From an uncultured Treponema sp. (GTDB taxonomy: Bacteria > Spirochaetota > Spirochaetia > Treponematales > Treponemataceae): a stretch of 18,195 nucleotides of DNA. Below the pieces are notes generated by a model, which had not been told where the DNA came from, made no database searches, and worked only from the letters and a program-made list of their open reading frames with translations. Below are positions 1-5,273 of this stretch, piece after piece; the first letter of the stretch is position 1; the number at the start of each line of letters is the position of its first letter. The DNA is taken from contig CALDID010000018.1 of NCBI GenBank assembly GCA_937901865.1, positions 1-18,195 of the forward strand. The letters are read 5' to 3'. Made by a program: the position numbers and the translations under genes.

Positions 1-163
1 CGCCATCGAGATGATCAACGCCGGCGACGCGGAACGCGACGGACAGCTTGTTCTGGGAGAAGGCGACTTTCATCGGAGTGTCGTAGGACCACTCTTCGGC
101 GAAGGCGACGGTCATGGTCAGAGCCATGGCCAGAACGAGCAGGGTGCACAGAAGTTTCTTCAT
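1..163 (-). CDS. Sugar ABC transporter substrate-binding protein, N-terminal part (runs off left edge)
   Basis: Reading leftward from the ATG at 163, the frame stays open to the window edge (54 residues). It begins MKKLLCTLLVLAMALTMTVAFA, a clear Sec signal peptide of about 22 residues, followed by EEWSYDTPMKVAFSQNKLSV. The 'KVAFSQNKL...' strand resembles the first beta strand of periplasmic sugar-binding proteins of the ribose/YtfQ type. An AGAGAGG ribosome-binding site lies about 9 bases before the ATG. It sits 69 bp behind the end of a sugar permease segment, the normal order (permease, then binding protein) for ribose-type importers. The role would be to capture a sugar outside the membrane and deliver it to the permease. 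Codons are GC-rich (CTG, GTC, GCC), unlike the genes from about 600 onward, so this part probably comes from another organism, perhaps a Clostridia-type Firmicute. The ligand cannot be predicted from this fragment. Confidence 0.7.
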   Translation of the reverse strand, partial: MKKLLCTLLVLAMALTMTVAFAEEWSYDTPMKVAFSQNKLSVAFRVAGVDHLDG

Positions 164-201
164 GTTTAGTTTTCCTCTCTTTTTGTTGTATTTACTCGAA
201 A

Positions 202-216
202 CCTCTTTGGAAGAGG
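202..216 (-). other. Intercistronic hairpin between permease tail and binding-protein gene
   Basis: CCTCTT and AAGAGG form a 6-bp stem with a 3-base loop between the permease stop (233) and the binding-protein start (163). Hairpins at this place in sugar ABC operons often stabilise or separate the mRNA so the binding protein is made in excess. There is no T-run after it, so it is not a convincing terminator. Its function is inferred. Confidence 0.35.
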
Positions 217-232
217 ATGAGCATCGGGGGAA

Positions 233-427
233 TCAGACGGCCTTCACGCGGCGGAAGGTGTCGGAGGCAACGGCGAAAATGATGATCGCGCCCTTGACGA
301 CGTACTGCAGGTAAGGGCTGACCTTGGTCAGGTTCAGGATATTGCTCAATACGCCCAGCAGCAACACGCCGACCAGCGTCTTCAGCTGGTGGCCTTCACC
401 GCCGCTCATCAGCGTGCCGCCGATGAC
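233..427 (-). other. C-terminal fragment of ribose/sugar ABC permease (BPD_transp_2-like) inside the fusion ORF
   Basis: Residues ~522-584 of the fused frame read IGGTLMSGGEG, then TLVGVLLLGVLSNILNL, SPYLQYVVKGAIIIFAVASD and a basic end. This is the hallmark end of RbsC-type permeases: a glycine-rich loop after the VIGGT motif followed by two hydrophobic helices. Only the last fifth of a normal ~320-residue permease is present. The next gene leftward is a binding protein, which supports the operon origin. The boundary with the nucleotidase part falls near 425-430; the true chimeric join could be there or up to ~150 bp to the right, where the GC content changes. Confidence 0.7.
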
Positions 428-1987
428 GGTGATGCGGCCGTCGGTCTCGGGAGAAACCGGCTCACCCAAGGATGCGGCATAGTCAATCACCATGTTGCTG
501 ATGAGCATGGCCGTGTTGAACTTGTCAACCGCGTTGAGCAGCACCTCGTAGCCGTCGCCGCCCTTTGCGTTGTAATCGTTGCATGCAAATCGATATGTCT
601 TGTTTTCGTCGATTGGCTCTCCGTTTATCGTAACATCGCTGATTGCTCCGTTGCCGTCTGCATCATAAGTAAGCGTGTACTTGATAGACTTTGATACCTG
701 TGCAAAAGCACCTGCTCCCTGCTTGATAGAGCCGATGAAGTTGAACAAATCTTTTACGTCGCTACCCTTGAGAGTTACAACGTATACATAGTTCTCAAAC
801 GGAAGCATTGTTACAATAGCTTCTTTTGAAACATCTCCCTCTGGCAAAGCTGCACGGATTCCGCCGCCGTTTGTGATAGCACCGTCAACTTCAATGCCAG
901 TCTTTGCAAGATACCACACCATTGCGTCTGTGAGGAAATCTCCTGAAGGCATTTCTTGGAAGCGTGTAAGGCGTGCGCCGAACTCAAACGGAGCTGTTGT
1001 CTTTAAAACAATGTCTTTAAGAGAAGCATTAGCTTTGTCTACATACGGCTGCAAAATAGAAGCGATTTCTGCATCTGGAGCAAACTTTTCTGTAGTAATC
1101 TCCTCTGGGTGCCAAGCGAAGTTTTCAAGTTTGCCGTTTTTAATCGTAAGCTCTGCTGTTCCTACATAGTGTCCCCACTGTTCTGAAGAAACAATCTGAG
1201 TGTTATTTACAACTTTCGGCTCTGCAAAATATGAATGTGAGTGTCCGTCAATGATAAGGTCAATGCCGTCAACCGCTTCTGCAATCTTCAAAGAAGTTTC
1301 GTGTGTAGGAACTTCCTCTACATCGCCCAAGTGTCCAACCAAAATAACGATGTCGCATTTCTCTTTATTGCGGAGCGTTGCAACCATTTCTTTTGCTGTT
1401 TCAATCTCGTCTGTGAAAGTCAAGCTCTTGTCTGGGCTTGCTATAACGAGTGTGCGAAGTGTTGTCAAACCGAAAATACCAACTTTGTAGCCAGTAAATT
1501 CCTTTGTGATATACGGTTTTCCAAGGTATCCCTTTGCTGTCTTGATGTTGGCAGAAAGCCACGGGAACTTTGAGATTTCAATCTGCTTCAAGATTTTTTC
1601 TTGAGTACCGTCGAACTCGTGGTTACCGAATGTTACCGCATCATAACCGATAGCATTGTAAGCCATAATGTCAGCTTCTGCCGCAGACATATTAGAAATA
1701 GCAGAACCTGTGTTCACATCTCCTGCGTCTAAGAGCAAGAAATCTTTGCCAGCGTTTTTAGCTTCTTCTCTCTGCTGCTTGATATACGTCGCACGCTCTG
1801 CAAGTCCGTTCTTTCCGTCCTTTGCCAAAACTGCACCGTGATGGTCGTTTGTGTGAAGAACAACGAGCTTGTACTCTGCATTTGGGTCGCGCGGAGCTTT
1901 TGCACTTTCTTTCGGAGAGCTTGCACAGCTTGCGAAGAACAGCGCAATACTTGCCGCTACGATTGTAAATTTAGAAAGCTTTTTCAT
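233..1987 (-). CDS. 5'-nucleotidase/metallophosphoesterase lipoprotein, fused in frame to an ABC permease tail
   Basis: This 584-residue frame starts with a lipoprotein signal (lipobox FFASC, Cys21), so the protein should be anchored in the envelope. Residues 40-260 form the calcineurin-like metal site: HTNDHHG (45-51), GD (89-90), GNHEFD (121-126), GHLGD (218-222) and GHSHS (248-252). Residues 325-521 form the 5'-nucleotidase C-terminal domain, with NGGGIR (373-378) and the substrate-binding NDYNAKGGDGY (470-480). The family hydrolyses extracellular nucleotides or related phosphoesters to scavenge nucleosides and phosphate. After DGRITV (~521), where such proteins normally end, the frame continues for about 62 residues that match the last membrane segments of a ribose-type ABC permease. 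An AGGAGG site precedes the ATG by 5 bases. Base composition turns GC-rich from about position 560 leftward. The nucleotidase part is secure; the fusion is either a chimeric assembly or a real rearrangement. Confidence 0.85.
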   Translation of the reverse strand: MKKLSKFTIVAASIALFFASCASSPKESAKAPRDPNAEYKLVVLHTNDHHGAVLAKDGKNGLAERATYIKQQREEAKNAGKDFLLLDAGDVNTGSAISNMSAAEADIMAYNAIGYDAVTFGNHEFDGTQEKILKQIEISKFPWLSANIKTAKGYLGKPYITKEFTGYKVGIFGLTTLRTLVIASPDKSLTFTDEIETAKEMVATLRNKEKCDIVILVGHLGDVEEVPTHETSLKIAEAVDGIDLIIDGHSHSYFAEPKVVNNTQIVSSEQWGHYVGTAELTIKNGKLENFAWHPEEITTEKFAPDAEIASILQPYVDKANASLKDIVLKTTAPFEFGARLTRFQEMPSGDFLTDAMVWYLAKTGIEVDGAITNGGGIRAALPEGDVSKEAIVTMLPFENYVYVVTLKGSDVKDLFNFIGSIKQGAGAFAQVSKSIKYTLTYDADGNGAISDVTINGEPIDENKTYRFACNDYNAKGGDGYEVLLNAVDKFNTAMLISNMVIDYAASLGEPVSPETDGRITVIGGTLMSGGEGHQLKTLVGVLLLGVLSNILNLTKVSPYLQYVVKGAIIIFAVASDTFRRVKAV

Positions 1988-2016
1988 AGCTTCCTCCTAA
2001 AGTTAAGATAAAAATC

Positions 2017-2022
2017 TTTTTA
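2017..2022 (-). promoter_or_regulatory. Possible -10 box of the 5'-nucleotidase gene
   Basis: In the 46-bp gap between the exchanger stop and the nucleotidase start, the minus strand reads TATACT about 30 bases ahead of the ATG. Upstream, inside the end of the exchanger gene, are TTTTGC at a 17-base spacing and TTGCAA at 15 bases, so the -35 is uncertain. The gene could also be read through from the exchanger, because no clear terminator lies in the gap. Confidence 0.35.
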
Positions 2023-2033
2023 GAGTATATCAC

Positions 2034-3011
2034 TTAACGCAAAATTGCAAAAGTGGTTGACGCAATATAACACAGCAACATAATTGCGCCTCCGAGTCTG
2101 CCGATGCTTTTTCCTTTAATCGCAAAGCCCCATGTCATAAGGCTTACAGCAATTAAAATCATCATATCATATACACTTGCGGTGTTTACGGCGATAGGGT
2201 GAATAGAAGTAGACACGCCTAAGATAAAGAGAATATTGAAGATATTTGAGCCGACGACGTTTCCAACTGCCATTTCTACCTCGCCTTTTCGAGCCGCAAC
2301 GATAGACGTTACAAGTTCTGGAAGGCTTGTGCCGAGTGCGACGACTGTTAAGCCGATGAGAGTTTCTGTCATTCCGAATGTTTTAGCAATGAACTTTGCG
2401 CTTTCAACAACAGCCTGCCCACCTGCGATGATTAAAGCAACCCCGATAATGATTAAAAGAACGCATTTGAAAAGCGGCATTGATTTTATAGCCTCTTCTT
2501 CACTCGGGTGCTTTTTTGCGTCATAAATTAAGTATGCAATATAGCAAACGAACATCACCAAAAGAGATATTCCCAAAGCTCTGTATACCATGCCCGCATT
2601 GTCTGCCATCGTGAGTGCAGGTAATTTTCCTTGAATAATCGCAGGTAAGCCAGTTACGCAGAAAACAACGAGCGCGATGAGAATCGAAATCGGGAAATCT
2701 CGTTTGATGATGACACTGTCAACAGGTACACGGTGAATGACGGCGCAGACTCCCAGAACGACAAGCAAATTGAAGATGTTAGAGCCGACGACATTGCTTA
2801 AAGCGATTTCGTTAGAGCCTGCAATAGCCGCCGAAGTACTGACTGCCAATTCAGGCAAACTTGTTCCCATCGAAACAACAGTTAGACCAATGATTACGCC
2901 TGAAACTTTGAAAATCTTTGCAAGCGCAGAGCTTCCGTCTACAAAGAAATCCGCGCCCTTTACCAAAGCCACGAACCCAACAATCAACAACGCCACATTA
3001 AATAAAAGCAT
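2034..3011 (-). CDS. yrbG: CaCA-family Ca2+(Mn2+)/Na+ or H+ antiporter, YrbG type
   Basis: This 325-residue protein is almost wholly hydrophobic, with about ten membrane segments. It carries the two inverted alpha repeats that define the CaCA exchanger family: GTSLPELAVSTSAAIAGSNE followed by NVVGSNIFN in the first half, and GTSLPELVTSIVAARKGEVE followed by NVVGSNIFN in the second. The acidic residues in GTSLPE bind the cation. Family members exchange Ca2+ for Na+ or H+ across the inner membrane. Length matches E. coli YrbG (325). The start follows an AAGGAGC site by 6 bases. A yybP-ykoY-like Mn2+ riboswitch and terminator lie directly upstream, so I infer that this protein helps remove Mn2+ (perhaps with Ca2+) when the metal is in excess. 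It ends 46 bp before the 5'-nucleotidase gene, which has its own ribosome-binding site and possibly its own -10 box. Confidence 0.9.
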   Translation of the reverse strand: MLLFNVALLIVGFVALVKGADFFVDGSSALAKIFKVSGVIIGLTVVSMGTSLPELAVSTSAAIAGSNEIALSNVVGSNIFNLLVVLGVCAVIHRVPVDSVIIKRDFPISILIALVVFCVTGLPAIIQGKLPALTMADNAGMVYRALGISLLVMFVCYIAYLIYDAKKHPSEEEAIKSMPLFKCVLLIIIGVALIIAGGQAVVESAKFIAKTFGMTETLIGLTVVALGTSLPELVTSIVAARKGEVEMAVGNVVGSNIFNILFILGVSTSIHPIAVNTASVYDMMILIAVSLMTWGFAIKGKSIGRLGGAIMLLCYIASTTFAILR

Positions 3012-3035
3012 ATAAGCTCCTTTTTAGTGTTCGCA

Positions 3036-3085
3036 AAAAAAAAGAGACTTTTTCTGCAAACACATAAATTTGCAGTAAAAGTCTC
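3036..3085 (-). terminator. Intrinsic terminator overlapping the riboswitch P1 stem
   Basis: GAGACTTTTACTGCAAA pairs with TTTGCAGAAAAAGTCTC (16 of 17 positions) around an 8-base loop. On the minus strand it is followed by a run of nine Ts, giving a near-ideal intrinsic terminator that ends about 25 bases before the exchanger ATG. Its 5' arm contains CTTTTAC, which is also the 3' strand of the aptamer P1 stem, so the two structures exclude each other. Metal binding that holds P1 should block termination, an ON switch. It would also stop any transcript arriving from the small gene upstream. Confidence 0.85.
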
Positions 3086-3197
3086 GCTTTTTACAACATA
3101 TTCCGGAGAAAGTGATTTAACAAAACCAATTTCTCGTGATGACGAAATTATGTTACACTCCAAAATGAACGGAATGCAAGCTACTCCCTTGTTACTT
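3074..3197 (-). promoter_or_regulatory. yybP-ykoY-type manganese riboswitch aptamer upstream of the exchanger gene
   Basis: The minus strand begins at about 3196 with GTAACAAGGGAGTAGC, which contains the conserved GGGAGTAG loop of yybP-ykoY aptamers. A 9-bp hairpin follows (UUGCAUUCC with GGAGUGUAA, all nine positions paired counting G-U). Next comes TTTCGTCATCACG, matching the conserved cross-loop GUCGUCA region, then CAUA/UAUG pairing. The 3' side is GCGAGACTTTTACTGC, matching the conserved GC(A/G)AGAC closing segment. The outer stem P1 can form from GTAA-C-AAG (3188-3195) and CTTTTAC (3075-3081), seven pairs with one bulged C. This family binds Mn2+ and typically controls cation exporters and exchangers, which fits the CaCA gene downstream. 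I recognised the motifs by eye; no covariance model was run. Confidence 0.8.
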
Positions 3198-3202
3198 GAT
3201 AA

Positions 3203-3231
3203 AACGTATCACTAAGTGTGCATAATGTCAA
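3203..3231 (-). promoter_or_regulatory. yrbG: Promoter of the riboswitch-exchanger unit
   Basis: TTGACA (3226-3231) is a perfect -35 box, with a 17-base spacer and TACGTT (3203-3208) as a weaker -10. The predicted start, about 3196, coincides with the first base of the aptamer P1 stem. An imperfect inverted repeat (AAGCCATAG at 3272-3280 against CTATGTGGCTT at 3230-3240) lies just upstream and touches the -35; its role is unknown. Confidence 0.6.
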
Positions 3232-3283
3232 GCCACATAGTATAAAATAGCCTGTTTCATTATAAAACACCCTATGGCTTGTA

Positions 3284-3303
3284 CAAAACACCTTTCGGGT
3301 GTG
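3284..3303 (-). terminator. Hairpin terminator after the small DUF5348-like gene
   Basis: Immediately after the stop codon the minus strand reads ACACC-CGAAA-GGTGT followed by TTTTG. This is a 5-bp stem with a GAAA-type loop and a short T-run, a moderate intrinsic terminator. It fits the separation of this gene from the riboswitch unit downstream. Confidence 0.5.
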
Positions 3304-3552
3304 TTATTTGCGAACTTCAAGGTCGTCTAAAATACCTGCATAGTTTGTATTTTTGAGCTTAAAAAGCAAATTGCCTTTTGCGTCGCTAGTAATTTCGATG
3401 CCTGTTTCAATCCAATTTCCCTCTCCGTCCTTGACTTCAAACGTGTCGCCAAAGCCGAGCTGAATATCAGGCACGCCGTCCACCGCAATCCAAAAGCGAC
3501 CGCCTGCAATGTCGAAAAGGAGCTTGCCCTCTGTTTTATCTGTATCTGCCAT
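3304..3552 (-). CDS. Small DUF5348-like protein of unknown function
   Basis: This 82-residue soluble protein reads GKLLFDIAGGRFWI, then LGFGDTFEVKDGEGNWIETGIE, and ends NYAGILDDLEVRK. The layout (short beta strands, 'G-x-F-x-V...G-x-W-I-x-T-x-I-E', then a 'GIxDxLxVR' end) resembles DUF5348 proteins of Firmicutes and spirochaetes as I remember them; this is a family guess. No signal peptide or membrane segment is seen. A GAGG site lies 6 bases before the ATG, and a TTGCAT/TATAGT promoter lies upstream. It is flanked by a terminator on its 3' side and by a 23-bp repeat array on its 5' side, so it appears to be a stand-alone unit. Its codon use matches the neighbours. Its role is unknown. Confidence 0.7.
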   Translation of the reverse strand: MADTDKTEGKLLFDIAGGRFWIAVDGVPDIQLGFGDTFEVKDGEGNWIETGIEITSDAKGNLLFKLKNTNYAGILDDLEVRK

Positions 3553-3598
3553 AAAAAACCTCGTATAAGTTAAGATTATGCGAAAAATATTCTATATA

Positions 3599-3627
3599 AC
3601 TATAAGATTTTCAAAGTGGATATGCAA
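3599..3627 (-). promoter_or_regulatory. Promoter of the DUF5348-like gene
   Basis: TTGCAT (3622-3627) and TATAGT (3599-3604) are separated by exactly 17 bases on the minus strand. The start would be near 3592, giving a ~40-base leader with a GAGG site. The 23-bp repeat array ends 33 bases upstream of the -35. Confidence 0.6.
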
Positions 3628-3660
3628 TAGATACAGCAGTATTTTTCTGTTGAAAAGAAT

Positions 3661-3775
3661 GTGTACATCTTACCATCGGTAAGGTGTTAATCTTACTGCC
3701 TGTAAGCTGTACACATTACCATCGGTAAGCTGTACACATTACCGTCGGTAAGATGTACACGTTACAGACGGTAAG
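3661..3775. repeat. Five-unit tandem array of 23-bp palindromic repeats (array 1)
   Basis: Five units of exactly 23 bp follow one another without spacers: 3661-3683, 3684-3706, 3707-3729, 3730-3752 and 3753-3775. Each contains TTAC, five bases, then GTAA; three of the five read TTACCATCGGTAA or TTACCGTCGGTAA, a hairpin of 5-6 bp. Between cores lies TGTACA, itself a palindrome, in four of five units (TGTTAA in unit 2). Unit 2 has lost the inner CC/GG pair but keeps the TTAC/GTAA arms, and unit 5 also keeps the arms, so the outer arms look constrained. The array lies between a terminator and the promoter of the small gene and encodes no protein. It could be a protein-binding array, a structured element or a decayed mobile repeat. 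Confidence 0.85.
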
Positions 3776-3827
3776 ATAAGCGTAGCTATACAGCATAAAT
3801 GAGTTTGTGCCGCAGGAGTAAAAATAA

Positions 3828-3855
3828 AAAACGCCCTCGCATTTGAGAGCGTTTT
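3828..3855 (-). terminator. Intrinsic terminator downstream of the SDR gene
   Basis: AAAACGC and CTC (3828-3838) pair with GAG and GCGTTTT (3845-3855), with one C/A mismatch and a 6-base loop. On the minus strand the hairpin runs into GCGTTTTTTATTTTTAC, a good T-run. It terminates transcripts from the dehydrogenase gene, whose stop is ~65 bases upstream. A second small hairpin, ACAGCC-ATA-GGCTGT (3906-3920), overlaps the dehydrogenase stop codon. Confidence 0.8.
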
Positions 3856-3919
3856 GCTTTAAGCCGTCTTTGCTTTTATACAAATCAATCTGTATCTTTT
3901 ACAAGACAGCCTATGGCTG

Positions 3920-4729
3920 TTAAGAAGGCTGCTTGCCGATGTATGCTAAGATACCGCCGTCTACATACAAGATGTGTCCGTTTACTGCATTAGAAGCGTC
4001 TGAAGCTAAGAATACTGCAGGACCGCGGAGTTCTTCTGGGCAAAGCCATCTTCCTGCTGGAGTGCGGCTACAGATAAACTCATCGAATGGGTGTCGGCTA
4101 CCGTCTGCCTGCTTCTCGCGAAGAGGTGCAGTCTGAGGAGTAGCGATGTATCCAGGTCCAATGCCGTTGCACTGAATGTTCTGTGCGCCGTATTCTGCAC
4201 AAATGTTGCGAGTGAGCATCTTCAAGCCACCCTTTGCAGCAGCATATGCAGATACTGTTTCGCGTCCAAGTTCGCTCATCATAGAACAGATATTGATAAT
4301 TTTTCCGTGTCCCTTCTTAATCATTCCAGGAATAACAGCCTTTGAAACGATGAATGGTGCGTTCAAATCAACATCGATAACTGCGCGGAAATCAGCTGCA
4401 CTCATCTCTGTCATAGGAATTCTCTTGATGATACCTGCGTTGTTTACGAGGATATCTATCACGCCGACTTCTGCTTCAATCTTCTTTACGGTTTCCTGAA
4501 CCTGTGCTTCGTCAGTAACATTGCAAACGTAGCCATGTGCGTCAATGCCTGCTTCCTTGTAAGCTGCAAGACCAGAAGCGAGCTTTTCTTCGTTCAAGTC
4601 GTTAAATACAATTTTTGCTCCTGCTGCTGCATACGCTGAAGCAATAGCAAAACCGATACCATAAGAAGCACCTGTTACCCAAGCTACCTTTCCATTAAGG
4701 TTGAAGCTGTTCATGTCAAACTTTTCCAT
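3920..4729 (-). CDS. idnO: Short-chain dehydrogenase, gluconate 5-dehydrogenase-like
   Basis: This is a classical SDR of 269 residues. An upstream TTG could add five residues, but it overlaps the GGAGG ribosome-binding site, so I chose the ATG at 4729, 8 bases after it. Counting from that ATG (subtract 5 from the longer frame), TGASYGIG (19-26) binds the nucleotide, NNAG is at 96-99, and the Ser-Tyr-Lys set lies in NICSMMSELG and SAYAAAKGG (Tyr162, Lys166). The stretches GPGYIATPQTAPLREKQADG and HILYVDGGILAYIGKQP are hallmarks of the gluconate 5-dehydrogenase/KduD-like group in gut bacteria. The reaction would be NAD(P)H-linked interconversion of gluconate and 5-ketogluconate, or a related hexonate/uronate step. 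No sugar-acid gene sits beside it, so the substrate is not confirmed. It has its own promoter and terminator and stands alone. Confidence 0.85.
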   Translation of the reverse strand: MEKFDMNSFNLNGKVAWVTGASYGIGFAIASAYAAAGAKIVFNDLNEEKLASGLAAYKEAGIDAHGYVCNVTDEAQVQETVKKIEAEVGVIDILVNNAGIIKRIPMTEMSAADFRAVIDVDLNAPFIVSKAVIPGMIKKGHGKIINICSMMSELGRETVSAYAAAKGGLKMLTRNICAEYGAQNIQCNGIGPGYIATPQTAPLREKQADGSRHPFDEFICSRTPAGRWLCPEELRGPAVFLASDASNAVNGHILYVDGGILAYIGKQPS

Positions 4730-4758
4730 CGAAAAATCCTCCAAAACAATATACTTTA

Positions 4759-4787
4759 ATTATAAAGGCAAAATCTCAGAAATGCAA
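4759..4787 (-). promoter_or_regulatory. Promoter of the SDR gene
   Basis: TTGCAT (4782-4787), 17 bases, TATAAT (4759-4764) on the minus strand: a near-consensus sigma-70 promoter in the short gap after the chemotaxis operon. The transcript start would be near 4752. No convincing terminator for the chemotaxis operon is seen in this gap. Confidence 0.7.
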
Positions 4788-4802
4788 TGACAACTATTAT
4801 CA

Positions 4803-5255
4803 CTATTCCGATACTTCTGACGGTATCGTGCTAATATTATCTTCTGCAAAAACTTTTTCTATATCAAGTATAGAAATAAAACTATTGTCTTTTTTGAATA
4901 TTCCGCGGATAAATTCCGTTGAGATTGCGTTGCCAAACTTTGGTGGACAGTCTATAGCGTCGTCTTCTATTTCAATGACTTCATTTACACTGTCAGCAAC
5001 TGCTCCGAATAAGGTTTCAAGCTCGATTACGATAATGCGAGTGAACTTTGTTAGGGGCGTTTCGGGCAAGGCAAACTTTTTCCGAAAATTAACGACAGTA
5101 ATGCCTTGATTGCGAGAATTGATTAAGCCTTCAATATATGGAGCTGTGCAGGGTAGTTTTGTCGGTTCTACATACGTCAAGACTTCTTGCACCTTAAAAA
5201 CATCTATTGCATACAGCCTAGAATCTAGCGAAAAGGTAAGATATTGTTTTGTCAT
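4803..5255 (-). CDS. cheW: CheW-like coupling protein 1 (non-canonical)
   Basis: This 150-residue single CheW domain starts QYLTFSLDSRLYAIDVFKVQEVL, the usual double beta-barrel opening, and ends RGIFKKDNSFISILDIEKVF. CheW links chemoreceptors to the kinase CheA at the membrane array. The normally conserved 'NIRGxVxxVxDxR' loop reads INSRNQGITVVNFRKKF: the arginines remain, but Gly is replaced by Asn and Asp by Asn. It is the last gene of the operon, 18 bp after mcp1, with a GGAGG site before the ATG. The pairing suggests a coupling protein dedicated to the neighbouring receptor; that is inference. Confidence 0.92.
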   Translation of the reverse strand: MTKQYLTFSLDSRLYAIDVFKVQEVLTYVEPTKLPCTAPYIEGLINSRNQGITVVNFRKKFALPETPLTKFTRIIVIELETLFGAVADSVNEVIEIEDDAIDCPPKFGNAISTEFIRGIFKKDNSFISILDIEKVFAEDNISTIPSEVSE

Positions 5256-5273
5256 TTAATTCCTCCTGTTTTT

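Noticed and set aside
3027..3215. Possible 62-residue plus-strand gene
   Set aside because: It lies entirely over the riboswitch and terminator on the other strand, has no ribosome-binding site, and its sequence is explained by RNA structure.
3661..3775. CRISPR array
   Set aside because: The 23-bp units are directly contiguous with no unique spacers, and no cas gene is near. The same holds for 9487-9624.
4804..4826. Terminator at the end of cheW1
   Set aside because: CGATAC/GTATCG can form a 6-bp hairpin, but it lies within the coding end and has no T-run.
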